Assembly (NCBI RefSeq): GCF_005938745.2
Contig: NZ_VCBX02000001.1
Location: 1,693,501 to 1,757,500 of the forward strand
Reading direction: 5' to 3'
DNA length: 64,000 nucleotides
Source: Rhodococcus sp. KBS0724
Lineage (GTDB): Bacteria > Actinomycetota > Actinomycetes > Mycobacteriales > Mycobacteriaceae
In this document: one piece after another, positions 9,681 to 18,450 of the stretch
Numbering within the stretch: position 1 is the first letter of the stretch
How the letters are laid out: each line of letters starts with the position of its first letter
Translations under genes and position numbers: made by a program
The notes under the pieces: generated by a model
Database searches by the model: none
Seen by the model: the letters and a program-made list of their open reading frames with translations, nothing else
What the model was told of the DNA's origin: nothing

Positions 9681-9706
9681 GCCCGGTACCCGTTGCGGTG
9701 CCGGGC
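9681..9706. terminator. Hairpin after glyA
   Basis: Ten-bp arms (GCCCGGTACC / GGTGCCGGGC, one G-T pair) around a 6-nt loop, 18 nt after the glyA stop. There is no strong U-run, so it is a terminator-like hairpin rather than a textbook one. Confidence 0.5.
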
Positions 9707-9739
9707 TGTCGGCGTTCCTGCGGCGCCTACGATGGTCGG

Positions 9740-10699
9740 ATGGCGCAGTCTCGGACAGTTGCATTGGCACTCGGTTCCGGTGGCGCCCGCGGCTACGCGC
9801 ACATCGGTGTCATCCAAGTGCTCGAGGAGCGTGGCTACTCGATAGTCGGGGTGGCAGGTTCGTCGATGGGCGCGTTGATCGGTGGGTTGTATGCAGCCGG
9901 AAAGCTCGATGAATTCACCGAGTGGGCCATGACGCTGAAGGCTCGCGACGTTGTTCGATTGCTCGACGTATCCATGTCGGCGCCAGGGGCTATCCACGCG
10001 GAGAAGGTGCTGGGGCGGGTACGAGAGATCCTGGGTGAGACGCATATCGAGGACATGCGCATCCCCTTCACCGCCGTTGCCACCGATCTGGCCGCGGGTA
10101 GGTCGGTGTGGTTTCAGCACGGGCCCGTCGACGCAGCGATCCGTGCCTCTATTGCGATCCCCGGCGTCATCACACCACTGGTTCTGAACGGCCGGGTGCT
10201 GGTGGACGGCGGCATCCTCGATCCGCTTCCCGTCGCGCCGACGCTGTCGATTCGCGCAGACCTGACGATCGGTGTCAGCTTGGGTGCGGAGGCACGAGAA
10301 AGTCGAACGCCCGCCCGAGTGGGAACGGAACCACGTCCCGTCGACGAGTGGGTGGGCCGATTCAAACGGGGCACCGCGCAGTTTCTCGACCGCGAGACGG
10401 TGAAGTCCGTGGTGTCTCGATTCGGTGGGCACTCGACGGGCATCGGTTTGGACGAGGTGAGCCTGGACGAGGCGGGCCCTGACATTGCTCCGAAGATCGG
10501 GCGCTTGGAGATCATGGGGCGATCACTCGAGGTTGTGCAGTCTGCGCTGGCCAGGTACCAGCTCGCCGTGTATCCGCCGGACATCCTTATCCAGGTGCCC
10601 CGCAAATCGGCACGGAGTCTCGACTTTGCGCGAGCCACCGAGATGATCGCGATCGGCCGGGCGCTGACCGAGTCCGCGCTTGATGCCGAGGTTTTCTGA
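9740..10699 (+). CDS. Patatin-like phospholipase family protein
   Basis: 319-aa cytoplasmic serine hydrolase of the patatin/RssA type. It has the oxyanion loop GSGGARG (12-18), the nucleophile elbow GSSMG with Ser42, and the catalytic Asp in VDGG (about Asp156), so the Ser-Asp dyad is complete. The likely role is hydrolysis of lipid acyl esters; the true substrate is unknown. The ATG at 9740 is chosen because the family N-terminus starts here and TACGAT lies 6 nt upstream, suggesting a leaderless start. An upstream in-frame start at 9560 would run into glyA. Confidence 0.88.
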   Translation: MAQSRTVALALGSGGARGYAHIGVIQVLEERGYSIVGVAGSSMGALIGGLYAAGKLDEFTEWAMTLKARDVVRLLDVSMSAPGAIHAEKVLGRVREILGETHIEDMRIPFTAVATDLAAGRSVWFQHGPVDAAIRASIAIPGVITPLVLNGRVLVDGGILDPLPVAPTLSIRADLTIGVSLGAEARESRTPARVGTEPRPVDEWVGRFKRGTAQFLDRETVKSVVSRFGGHSTGIGLDEVSLDEAGPDIAPKIGRLEIMGRSLEVVQSALARYQLAVYPPDILIQVPRKSARSLDFARATEMIAIGRALTESALDAEVF

Positions 10700-10750
10700 G
10701 CGCACGAGTCGACGCTGTTGGCGGCGTCGAAAAAGTACCTCTGGGGTCGT

Positions 10751-10770
10751 AAATGACACGAGTGGCATTT
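10751..10770. promoter_or_regulatory. Imperfect palindrome AAATGACAC / GTGGCATTT
   Basis: Nine-bp arms with one mismatch around 2 nt, 249-268 bp before the phoH start. It is a possible operator; no binding protein can be named. Confidence 0.3.
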
Positions 10771-10884
10771 TGTAACCTGGCGTTCACGCATTGTGCGTCC
10801 GATTTCGTGGCGGGATGGACCGAAGCACAGTACCGTCGGCAGTATCGAGTAGCGCAGAAGTTACTTGTGCGGGAGGTTCTGATC

Positions 10885-10938
10885 GTGACTGAAAAACTCA
10901 GTTCGAGGGGGCCGGCGCCCGGCCCTTGTTTCAGCTGA
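10885..10938 (+). CDS. Possible 17-residue leader peptide upstream of phoH
   Basis: A GTG at 10885 preceded by GGGAGG (10871-10876, 8-nt spacing) opens a frame for VTEKLSSRGPAPGPCFS, ending in TGA at 10936-10938. A stable GC hairpin (10909-10925) with TTGTTT after it lies inside the frame. A peptide this short with a strong ribosome site and an internal terminator-like hairpin fits a leader for attenuation, but no regulated amino acid is obvious. The Pro-rich Pro-Ala-Pro-Gly-Pro stretch could slow ribosomes. Confidence 0.35.
   Translation: MTEKLSSRGPAPGPCFS
10909..10931 (+). terminator. Hairpin with T-rich tail in the phoH leader (possible attenuator)
   Basis: GGGCCGG-CGC-CCGGCCC stem-loop followed directly by TTGTTT, about 90 nt before the phoH start codon. 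The position inside a leader rather than after a gene suggests attenuation. Confidence 0.4.
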
Positions 10939-11018
10939 CACAGCGTCACCTGACACCAGAGCCGACCGGTCCAGCGAGAACGAGTTTGTGCGGCGTAGCG
11001 CAGACCTAGGAGCCCACC

Positions 11019-12398
11019 GTGACTGCATCACGCTCCGTTTCTGCCCACTCGGTTCCGGGCAGTATTTCAGCCGGCAAATCAGCCGGGAGTCATTCGGTAG
11101 ATGCACTTCGCACGTACGTCCTGGATACTTCGGTCTTACTGTCCGATCCGTGGGCTGTCACAAGATTCGCCGAGCACAACGTGATCCTTCCCTTGATCGT
11201 GGTCAGTGAACTCGAAGGTAAAAGGCATCATCCCGAACTGGGATGGTTTGCCCGAGAAGCACTCCGCATGCTCGACGATCTGCGTATCGAGTTCGGTCGC
11301 CTCGACCGGCCGGTACCGATCGGAACTGAGAACGGCACGCTGCAGGTAGAACTCAATCACACCGACCCTGCGGTCCTTCCAGTCGGATTCCGCACGGACA
11401 GTAACGATTCGAGAATTCTTGCCTGCGCGCTCAATCTTGCAGCCGAGGGCAGGGATGTAGTTCTTGTCAGCAAGGACACTCCGCTGCGAGTCAAAGCGGG
11501 AGCCGTTGGCCTGCCCGCTGACGAATACCATGCTCATGACGTCGTGCCCTCCGGGTGGACCGGCATGACTGAGTGTGATGTCGCGTCGACGGATATCGAC
11601 GAGCTGTTCTCCGAGGGCTTCCTCGATCTCGAGGAGGGGCGAGACCTTCCCTGTCACACCGGGGTTCGGTTGCTCGGCGGTTCGTCGAGTGCCTTGGGGA
11701 GGGTGACACCCGACAAGCGGATTCAGCTTGTTCGCGGCGAGCGCGAAGCATTCGGTCTGCACGGCCGCAGTGCCGAGCAGCGGATCGCACTGGAGTTGTT
11801 GATGGACGAAAGTATCGGAATCGTTTCTCTCGGCGGCAAAGCGGGCACCGGAAAGTCGGCGCTGGCGTTGACCGCGGGGCTCGAAGCGGTGCTGGAGCGT
11901 CGAAGTCAACGCAAGGTTGTAGTGTTCCGGCCACTGTATGCCGTTGGCGGACAGGAGCTTGGATATCTCCCGGGCAGTGAGAGTGAGAAGATGGGCCCGT
12001 GGGCTCAGGCAGTCTTCGACACGCTCGACGGATTGGCGTCACCGGAAGTTCTCGAAGAAGTGCAGGCCAGAGGGATGCTGGAAGTATTGCCGCTCACACA
12101 TATTCGTGGACGTTCGTTGCACGATTCGTTCGTGATCGTCGACGAGGCGCAGTCCCTCGAACGAAATGTGTTGCTGACGGTGCTTTCTCGACTCGGAACC
12201 GGATCTCGAGTGGTGTTGACGCACGATGTTGCGCAGCGCGACAACCTGCGAGTGGGCCGCCACGACGGTGTGGCCGCCGTGATCGAAAAGCTCAAGGGGC
12301 ATCCACTGTTCGCGCACATCACGCTCACGCGAAGCGAGCGTTCGCCGATCGCCGAATTGGTTACCGAAATGTTGGAGGAGTTCGGACCGACTCCCTGA
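11019..12398 (+). CDS. phoH2: PhoH family protein with N-terminal PIN domain (PhoH2)
   Basis: 459-aa fusion of a PIN ribonuclease domain (about 28-165; acidic residues in YVLDTSVLL and SNDSRILA) with a PhoH ATPase domain. The Walker A is [13 protein letters not shown], near residue 272, and the Walker B segment is [11 protein letters not shown]. Such PIN-PhoH proteins are ATP-dependent RNA helicase-nucleases; the M. tuberculosis counterpart is Rv1095. The GTG start has an AGGAG site at 11008-11012. No antitoxin-like gene is evident directly upstream, only the short leader frame. Confidence 0.93.
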   Translation: MTASRSVSAHSVPGSISAGKSAGSHSVDALRTYVLDTSVLLSDPWAVTRFAEHNVILPLIVVSELEGKRHHPELGWFAREALRMLDDLRIEFGRLDRPVPIGTENGTLQVELNHTDPAVLPVGFRTDSNDSRILACALNLAAEGRDVVLVSKDTPLRVKAGAVGLPADEYHAHDVVPSGWTGMTECDVASTDIDELFSEGFLDLEEGRDLPCHTGVRLLGGSSSALGRVTPDKRIQLVRGEREAFGLHGRSAEQRIALELLMDESIGIVSLGGKAGTGKSALALTAGLEAVLERRSQRKVVVFRPLYAVGGQELGYLPGSESEKMGPWAQAVFDTLDGLASPEVLEEVQARGMLEVLPLTHIRGRSLHDSFVIVDEAQSLERNVLLTVLSRLGTGSRVVLTHDVAQRDNLRVGRHDGVAAVIEKLKGHPLFAHITLTRSERSPIAELVTEMLEEFGPTP

Positions 12399-12404
12399 GA
12401 ATTG

Positions 12405-12440
12405 TTCTCCCCGTGCGGCACTCGTGCCGCGCGGGGAGAA
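12405..12440. terminator. Bidirectional hairpin between phoH and the CMD-like gene
   Basis: A 17-bp stem with one G-T pair and a 2-nt loop, starting 6 nt after the phoH stop and ending just before the minus-strand gene's stop. It probably serves both convergent genes. Confidence 0.6.
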
Positions 12441-12442
12441 GC

Positions 12443-12847
12443 TCAGTTCTCCAGCGGTCCCAATTCTGCGTTGAGGACTTCCTGGACCACGCGCATCGCG
12501 GCGAGTCCGGCCGGGGCGCCGCAGTACGCGCTGGCATGTATCACGGTTTCGACGATCTCGGTGCGCGTCAAGCCATTTCGCAACGCGCCGCGGACGTGGC
12601 CTTTCAGTTCGTTCTCCGCGCGCAGGGCGATCAGCATTCCCAGATTGATCAGGCTGCGGCTGCGTCGATCGAGACCGGGACGCGTCCAGACCGATCCCCA
12701 GACGTTGGCCGTCACGAAGTTCTGCAATTCTTCGCCGTCGGTTCCTCGCGTGCGCTCGAACGCTGCGTCGACAAAATCGGCGCCCATGACTTCTGTCCGC
12801 ACGGCCAGTCCGGCGTCGAAGGAATCGGATGTGTTGTTTTCGGTCAT
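12443..12847 (-). CDS. Carboxymuconolactone decarboxylase family protein
   Basis: 134-aa all-helical protein close in length and pattern to gamma-carboxymuconolactone decarboxylase (PcaC), which acts in protocatechuate breakdown. It has VTANVWGSVWTRPGL and the H-A-x-x-YCG-x-PA segment near the C-terminus (HASAYCGAPAG). No other beta-ketoadipate genes are nearby, so it may be a paralogue with another role. It is followed by no linked gene; a SnoaL-like gene lies upstream on the same strand. Confidence 0.78.
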   Translation of the reverse strand: MTENNTSDSFDAGLAVRTEVMGADFVDAAFERTRGTDGEELQNFVTANVWGSVWTRPGLDRRSRSLINLGMLIALRAENELKGHVRGALRNGLTRTEIVETVIHASAYCGAPAGLAAMRVVQEVLNAELGPLEN

Positions 12848-12877
12848 CGGGCGATTGCTCTCTTCCGGCAGGTGTTG

Positions 12878-13306
12878 TCAGGCCGGAGCCAGCCTACTGC
12901 GAGAGCCCAGGCCCAACACTGCCTGCCCGATTGCGGTCACCACACCCCACGCAACGTCGCGCAGCGAGAAGTAGTCCCGCCATACGGCGATCTTGCCGTC
13001 GCGTAATTCGAAGGTTCCACACACCCAGAACTCGATGCGCAGTGGCCCGACGGTCAGGATGTCGGTGCGTTCGGTGAGGACGGTGAACTCGTCGCCGACG
13101 ATGTGGTGCATGTCGGCCTCGAACTTGAGCGACGGCTTCGTGACCATCCGAAGCGCTCGGACCACGGTCTTTCTCCCGCGCAGCGTCGGTAGTGAGACGT
13201 TCTGCCAGATGATGTCCTCGGTCATCAACTCGGCTGCGCCATCCACATCGAAATCGGTGAGGGCGCGGAACATCTTTCGAACTGTCGTGACCGAATCAGT
13301 GTTCAT
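12878..13306 (-). CDS. Limonene-1,2-epoxide hydrolase / SnoaL-like protein
   Basis: 142-aa alpha+beta-barrel protein of the NTF2-like superfamily, closest in look to the limonene-epoxide-hydrolase type (MTEDIIWQN, SLPTLRG, FELRDGKIAVWRDYF). Catalysis in that family uses an Asp-Arg-Asp set; candidate residues are present but cannot be assigned with certainty. The ATG at 13306 is chosen because AGGGGA lies 6-12 nt upstream; an in-frame start at 13348 would overlap the next gene. It probably shares an operon with the beta-lactamase-fold gene upstream (13-nt gap). Confidence 0.72.
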   Translation of the reverse strand: MNTDSVTTVRKMFRALTDFDVDGAAELMTEDIIWQNVSLPTLRGRKTVVRALRMVTKPSLKFEADMHHIVGDEFTVLTERTDILTVGPLRIEFWVCGTFELRDGKIAVWRDYFSLRDVAWGVVTAIGQAVLGLGSRSRLAPA

Positions 13307-13319
13307 CTCGATCCCCTGT

Positions 13320-14945
13320 TCATCGCGGTGCTCTGACAAATGTGCCAAAACCGTCGCTGTCGAAGTATTCCAAGGTTAGCGAGTTTCCGTCGAAAATGGC
13401 TCGAGAAATGGTTCCGATCGGTGCGTTCTCGGTGGCAAGGGCAAAGGTGAAGGTGTTGCCGTCCCAGTGGGTCAACGGATATGTGGTCCGCGCTGGTCCC
13501 ATGGTCAATGTCAGCCCGCCGTTGAGCTCGGTGACTTCCGCGCCGCCCCAGTACGGATTGTCGTAGGTCCCTGCCAGCGCCTCGAGGGGCGCAGACGGTG
13601 CCGGATTGGCGGGTGGGCTCTGACCGGCCAGCTCGCCTTCTGGTTCCAGCTGCGCGGAGAGCATCGCCTTGTACGGTGTGCGCCAGTCGCGAGTGATCTC
13701 GCCGAATTGAACGAGGTCCGCAAATTCGGCCGTCAGCGTCTCGGGAACTCCGGTAGGGCTGCCGTTGGTCAGGGCGATGATCCCGACATCCGCCGACGGA
13801 ATCATCAGCATGTGGGTGGCAGCACCGAGAATGAACGCTCCGGAGTGTCCGAGGGTGACGCGTCCGGTCGAACTGTCGGACACGTTGAAGCCGAAACCGT
13901 AGAAGCCTGCGCGCTCACCGAGTTCAGCGGGATGACGAGAGACGATCTCCGGGCTGACCGCCGGAACCAAGGCTTCCGTTTCGACGACCTGCTTGCCGCC
14001 CGACTCACCGCCGCCGAGGACCATGTCCATCCACTTCGCCATATCGTTCACCGACGACGTCACGCCCCCAGCGGGCGATTGAGCATCCGGCTGGCGTACG
14101 ACGCCGGCCGTGTATTCACCGTCATGCAATTGGTGGCCGACGGCGCGGTTCGCGCGAGCTTGATAGTCGGCAAAGCTCGACGACGTCGATGTCATCCCCA
14201 GCGGTCCGTAGATGGTGTTCTGGGACAGCGATTCCCAGCTTGTACCGGCCGCGGCCGCGACAGCCTCGGCACCCACGGTGACTCCGAAGTTCGTGTATTC
14301 GTAGGTGACCCGGAACGGTTCGAGGGGGAGTTGGCGAAGCTTGTCGAGTATTTGCGCCCGGTCGTAACCGATATCCTCGAGCGCGTCACCGGCATGGTCG
14401 GGCAGCCCGGATCTGTGCGCGTAGAGATCGGAAATCATCAGGTGATCCGTCACCCACGGATCACTCAACGCGAAGTTCGGCAGTTCGGACTTCACGAGCG
14501 TGTCCCACTCGACCGTTCCGACACCCACCTCGTGGGCGACAACCGTAGCACCGACCGGCTTGGACAGTGATGCGAGCTGGAAGACGGTATCGGCGTCGAC
14601 GGGAGCGTCCTTGCCTTGCTCTCGGATGCCAAAGCCCTTGGCGTACACGGTCTTGCCGCCATGGACGACGGCGATTGCCATGCCGGGTACGCCGGAACTC
14701 TCCATGAGTTCCTGTGCCAAGCCATCGAGTTTTCCGACGGCTGAGTCGATCTGACCGTCGGGGATCGGGACGCCGACATCGAGACCGGGATTCGTATCGT
14801 TGATCTGTGGGCCAGGCGCCGGCTCGTTCGGCGAGTTGTCCGACGCGCACCCCGCGAGCAAGGTAACCGTCAGTGCGACAGAAACCGTCGCAGCGGACAG
14901 TCGTGAGCCGCTTCTACCGGTGATGGACACGCAGATCTCCCTCAT
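13320..14945 (-). CDS. Serine hydrolase lipoprotein (class C beta-lactamase / penicillin-binding-protein fold)
   Basis: 541-aa exported protein. The N-terminus has a signal sequence ending in a lipobox (LLAGC, Cys33), so it should be a lipoprotein. Catalytic motifs of the class C/esterase fold are complete: S126-L-S-K129, Y217-T-N and a C-terminal LGHSG. A further beta-rich domain (from about 440) resembles the C-terminal extension seen in many such esterases. The substrate may be peptide, ester or beta-lactam; no evidence favours resistance. Confidence 0.86.
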   Translation of the reverse strand: MREICVSITGRSGSRLSAATVSVALTVTLLAGCASDNSPNEPAPGPQINDTNPGLDVGVPIPDGQIDSAVGKLDGLAQELMESSGVPGMAIAVVHGGKTVYAKGFGIREQGKDAPVDADTVFQLASLSKPVGATVVAHEVGVGTVEWDTLVKSELPNFALSDPWVTDHLMISDLYAHRSGLPDHAGDALEDIGYDRAQILDKLRQLPLEPFRVTYEYTNFGVTVGAEAVAAAAGTSWESLSQNTIYGPLGMTSTSSSFADYQARANRAVGHQLHDGEYTAGVVRQPDAQSPAGGVTSSVNDMAKWMDMVLGGGESGGKQVVETEALVPAVSPEIVSRHPAELGERAGFYGFGFNVSDSSTGRVTLGHSGAFILGAATHMLMIPSADVGIIALTNGSPTGVPETLTAEFADLVQFGEITRDWRTPYKAMLSAQLEPEGELAGQSPPANPAPSAPLEALAGTYDNPYWGGAEVTELNGGLTLTMGPARTTYPLTHWDGNTFTFALATENAPIGTISRAIFDGNSLTLEYFDSDGFGTFVRAPR

Positions 14946-15018
14946 GGGGCTGTCGTCGGTACCGCCGTCAGTCCAGTATCGGGGAATCCGGTCTGGGTAT
15001 CAGGACAAATCGGAAACT

Positions 15019-16626
15019 CTATTTTGGTGTCTTGGGCGCCAAACTGCTCAGGATCGATCCGTCGGTGGTGGGTTTCCAGGGGAGGAACAACGCCACCAGC
15101 AGGGCAGTGACCAACGCCGCGCCAACCGTGAAGTACGACGCGATGGCGAATCCGTCCAGGCACGCGGTCTTCATCGTGAGGATCAGACTTTCCTTCTGCT
15201 GCTCGAAGAGCGGGCTGATGTCGCGGGAGCGAATCTCGATGACGCTGAGCACAGACTCGCGTGCGAAGCCCTTCTCCTGGGCGGACATCACGGCGTCGGG
15301 GATTGCGTCGACTATCGGGGCCACCTTGGATGTGTAATACGAGGCAACGATCGAACCGATCACTGCGACGCCCAGGGTTCCACCCAGTTCACGAGTGGTG
15401 TCGTTGACGGCCGAGCCGGCGCCGGCTTCGTCGAGAGGAACCGAAGACATGATGGAGTCGGTCGCGGGGCCCTGGACGATCGCGAGGCCGAGGCCCATGA
15501 GCACCATCGAGATTACGACGGGCCCGAGATAGGGGGTGTCGACGGTCGTCTGGCCTGCCAGGAACATTCCGCCGCTGAGGACGAGGAGGCCGAACACCAT
15601 CACTGCGGTCGTACCGAGTTTCTGTGCCGCCAAGGTGGCGACTGGTGCGCCGACGGCAACGGCGGCAGCGAAAGGCAAAGAGTGGATGCCGAATTCAAGC
15701 GGGGAATACTCGCGAACTCCCTGGAAGTACTGCGTGATCAAGAACAAGAATCCGAACATGCTGAAGTAGCTGACGGCAATGGCCAAGGCGGGGAACGAAA
15801 AACGCCGGATCCGGAAGAGATTCATATTGAGGATCGGTGAATCGGTACGCAGTTCCCACACTACGAAAGCGGCCAACAGCACTGTCGCAGAAAGGTATCC
15901 CGTGATGCTCAACGTCGATACCCATCCGCGATGCGGCGCGTCGATGATGGTCCACACCAGAATGACGATGCCGAGAAGCGAGAGAATTGTTCCGACGAAG
16001 TCGAATCGGCCGACGTGGAACGCCTTCGACTCCGGAACAACCAGCAGCACGCCGACGATGACCAACAAAGCGGCTGGAACGTTCATCCAGAACACCGAGT
16101 GCCAGGAGAAGTGCTCGAGCAGCCAACCGCCTGCCGTCGGTCCGATGGCAATCGCAAAGCCGGCCATTGCGGTCCAGGCCGCGATGGCAATCGCTCGTTC
16201 TTTGGCGTCGGTGAAGATGTTCGTGATCATGGCCAAAGTAGCCGGAAAGACCGCTGCGGCAAAGACACCCATAGCGGCTCGCGCCATGATTACCTGTTCG
16301 AGGTTGGAAGCCAAGGCGCCGACGAGCGACATCGCACCGACGCCGATCAAGCCGATAATCATCACTCGGCGGCGTCCGAAGCGGTCACCCAGGTGGCCGA
16401 AAGTGAGTAGGAACCCGGCGAAGGTCAACGTGTACGCGTCGACGATCCATTGCAGGTCGCTGACGCCGGCGAACAGGTCGACGCTCATCGTCGGCAGCGC
16501 GACGTTGACCACCGTGTTGTCCAGCACGACAAGGAGTTCGGCGAGGCAGATGAAGATCAGTGCGGTGAATCGGCGGGATTTTGTCATCATGGGCGCCGAG
16601 AGCGCCGGTGCAAGTGTATGAGACAT
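15019..16626 (-). CDS. DHA2-family MFS drug exporter (EmrB/QacA type)
   Basis: 535-aa proton-driven exporter with about 14 membrane helices. It shows DNTVVNVALP in helix 1, GHLGDRFGRRRVM (motif A) between helices 2 and 3, and a motif-C-like GPTAGGWLLEHFSW. It resembles the LfrA/QacA group that exports lipophilic cations and dyes. It lies directly downstream of, and on the same strand as, a TetR gene of the LmrA/YxaF type, the usual arrangement for a self-contained efflux unit. Confidence 0.9.
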   Translation of the reverse strand: MSHTLAPALSAPMMTKSRRFTALIFICLAELLVVLDNTVVNVALPTMSVDLFAGVSDLQWIVDAYTLTFAGFLLTFGHLGDRFGRRRVMIIGLIGVGAMSLVGALASNLEQVIMARAAMGVFAAAVFPATLAMITNIFTDAKERAIAIAAWTAMAGFAIAIGPTAGGWLLEHFSWHSVFWMNVPAALLVIVGVLLVVPESKAFHVGRFDFVGTILSLLGIVILVWTIIDAPHRGWVSTLSITGYLSATVLLAAFVVWELRTDSPILNMNLFRIRRFSFPALAIAVSYFSMFGFLFLITQYFQGVREYSPLEFGIHSLPFAAAVAVGAPVATLAAQKLGTTAVMVFGLLVLSGGMFLAGQTTVDTPYLGPVVISMVLMGLGLAIVQGPATDSIMSSVPLDEAGAGSAVNDTTRELGGTLGVAVIGSIVASYYTSKVAPIVDAIPDAVMSAQEKGFARESVLSVIEIRSRDISPLFEQQKESLILTMKTACLDGFAIASYFTVGAALVTALLVALFLPWKPTTDGSILSSLAPKTPK

Positions 16627-16687
16627 GTTTGTACGCCATCTCTGCTCCTGCGCGAACGGCAGCAGCGATTGGAAGTAGAGGGGTCGG

Positions 16688-17254
16688 TCAGCTCGGGGCT
16701 GAGACCAGAGCCTTGAGGTGAGCGCCGATGCGATCGAGAGGCGCGGTGGTGTGCTGAGCTTTTGCCATCAGGGTCGCGCCTTCGATCGACGCGATGACGA
16801 CGGTTGCACACTGTGCTGCAGTCTCGGACGGGTGTCCCTGCTGCCAGAAGAACGACGTGAGAAGCGATTCCCACGAGGTGAAGGATTCTCCCGCGGCAAC
16901 CAGTGCCGCCGGCGTCGACGCGCCCTCCACCGCCGCGGCTGCAACCGGACAGGAGGAGGCGAAATCGCTCTCTACCAAGCTGTTTCGAAAAATGGTGACA
17001 ACCGCGTCGATGATCTCCGGTGGGGAAGACTGCGCGATCATCGAACTGATGGCTGCGCTGACTCCCCGGCCGAAGTACGCGACGGCTTCGCCGGCCAATT
17101 GTCCCTTACCCTCGGGGAAGTAGTGGTACACCGACCCGCGGGGTGCTCCGGACCGTTCGACGATCTCGCTGAGTGAAGTGGTGGCGATCCCGTGTTCGCG
17201 GAAGGCGTTGATGGCGCCGACCAGCATCAGAGTGCGGGAATCGGAGTCGGCCAT
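16688..17254 (-). CDS. TetR/AcrR repressor, LmrA/YxaF type
   Basis: 188-aa regulator with an N-terminal helix-turn-helix (TSLSEIVERSGAPRGSVYHYFP, quoted here in the parts TSLSEIVERSG and APRGSVYHYFP). Its C-terminal half has the SCPVAAAAVE motif of the LmrA/YxaF subgroup, which usually represses an adjacent DHA2 pump. The ATG at 17254 gives the normal family length; the longer frame to 17353 adds an unlikely N-terminus. It likely controls itself and the downstream exporter. Confidence 0.86.
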   Translation of the reverse strand: MADSDSRTLMLVGAINAFREHGIATTSLSEIVERSGAPRGSVYHYFPEGKGQLAGEAVAYFGRGVSAAISSMIAQSSPPEIIDAVVTIFRNSLVESDFASSCPVAAAAVEGASTPAALVAAGESFTSWESLLTSFFWQQGHPSETAAQCATVVIASIEGATLMAKAQHTTAPLDRIGAHLKALVSAPS

Positions 17255-17726
17255 CCCGCCATCGTATGCAATCGCGGCGCTGCTCGATTCCTTCGGTGCG
17301 CCCCACTTGCGGCGCGCTGCGGCGATCGGACACCGCGTTTGTGGGCTGGTCATGAGGATGAGGCGTCTTGAGGTGGGTTCATCTCTGCCTCCCGGTATGT
17401 CGATCGGTATAGGAACGAACCTGAGACTAGATGTAACTCGTAGATACAGTCAAGTGTTGCATGCAGGTAGTGTGCAGTAGCTGATGTTCTTAGTGGTAAA
17501 TCTCCGCGATCAGTGGTTATATCGTGCGATATAGAGATTGAGTTGACCGAGATCGAGACAGTGGGCCGGCGGACCGGATTACTCTCACGGCTGCGGGTGC
17601 AGACTTGTCAAGCAATGGAATCAACCGGAGTTGAAATGGCCGGTACGGAATGCCCGGATGTGTTGCCGTCGTTGACGAGTGCAGCAGTGGTGGAATCGCC
17701 AGTGCACGCAACGAAGGAGCAGGATC
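17255..17726. promoter_or_regulatory. Intergenic region between TetR gene and oxidoreductase
   Basis: 472 bp without a convincing gene. It should carry the divergent promoters for the TetR/exporter unit and the oxidoreductase. The one outstanding element is a perfect palindrome at 17518-17533. The stretch 17400-17540 is visibly AT-richer than the flanking genes. Confidence 0.5.
17518..17533. promoter_or_regulatory. Perfect palindrome TATATCG-TG-CGATATA, candidate operator
   Basis: Seven-bp perfect arms separated by 2 nt, about 195-210 bp before the oxidoreductase start. A related but weaker element occurs at 45261-45275. The binding factor is unknown. Confidence 0.45.
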
Positions 17727-18395
17727 ATGCGCATCGGAATCATCGGAGCCGGTCAGATCGGTGGAACGCTCACACGCAGGCTGACTGCGCTCGGTCACGA
17801 CGTGCGCGTCTCGAACTCTCGCACACCGGAAACGCTTGCAGAACTCGAGGCGGAAACCGGTGCAAAGGCGGTACTGAATACCGAAGCCGCCGAAGGTGCC
17901 GACCTGGTGATCGTGAGCATCCCGCAGAAGAACGTCGTGGACCTTCCCGCCGGCATCCTCGCGGGCGCGGCCGACGGCGCTCCGGTGATCGAGACCAACA
18001 ACTACTACCCGCAGCAGCGAGACGGTTTGATCGCCGCAATCGAAGACGGTCAGACTGAAAGCGATTGGGTGCAAGAGCACCTCGGCGTTCCGGTCTTCAA
18101 GGCATTCAACGGAATCTGGTGGAAGCACCTTCTCGAGAAGGGCCTACCGGAAGGCACGAGCGGCCGAATCGCGCTCCCGATCGCCGGTGACGACGAGCTG
18201 AAGAAGCAGGTTGTCTTCGACCTGATCAATCAACTCGGCTTCGACCCCGTCGACGCGGGCACCATCGAAGACTCCTGGCGCCAGCAGCCGGGAACCCCTG
18301 TCTACGGCAAGGACTTTGATCGGGACGCTACGTTGAAGGCACTTGCTCAGGCAACACCGGAGCGCACCGACGAGTGGCGTGCTGTCGCGGATTGA
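17727..18395 (+). CDS. NADPH-dependent F420 reductase-like oxidoreductase
   Basis: 222-aa Rossmann-fold protein. The dinucleotide motif GIIGAGQIGGTL starts at residue 4, and basic/serine residues after beta-2 (SNSRTPETL) point to NADP(H). It belongs to the F420-reductase/NAD(P)-binding family; true hydride exchange with F420 is not certain. The ATG at 17727 has an AAGGAG site 7 nt upstream. A strong hairpin follows. Confidence 0.8.
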   Translation: MRIGIIGAGQIGGTLTRRLTALGHDVRVSNSRTPETLAELEAETGAKAVLNTEAAEGADLVIVSIPQKNVVDLPAGILAGAADGAPVIETNNYYPQQRDGLIAAIEDGQTESDWVQEHLGVPVFKAFNGIWWKHLLEKGLPEGTSGRIALPIAGDDELKKQVVFDLINQLGFDPVDAGTIEDSWRQQPGTPVYGKDFDRDATLKALAQATPERTDEWRAVAD

Positions 18396-18406
18396 CGTGA
18401 CTTGCG

Positions 18407-18441
18407 CGAGCGGCGGTTCCCGAATACGGAACCGCCGCTCG
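18407..18441. terminator. Bidirectional hairpin between oxidoreductase and fumC
   Basis: Perfect 14-bp arms (CGAGCGGCGGTTCC and its complement) with a 7-nt loop, between two convergent genes. It lacks a long U-run. Confidence 0.65.
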
Positions 18442-18450
18442 GGCAGTGAA

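Larger units (their letters stand above)
10700..11018 (+). promoter_or_regulatory. Leader region of phoH
   Basis: 319 bp without a long gene. It holds an imperfect palindrome at 10751-10770, a short frame with a good ribosome site at 10885-10938, and a GC hairpin followed by a T-rich run at 10909-10931. Together they look like a regulated mRNA leader. Confidence 0.4.
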
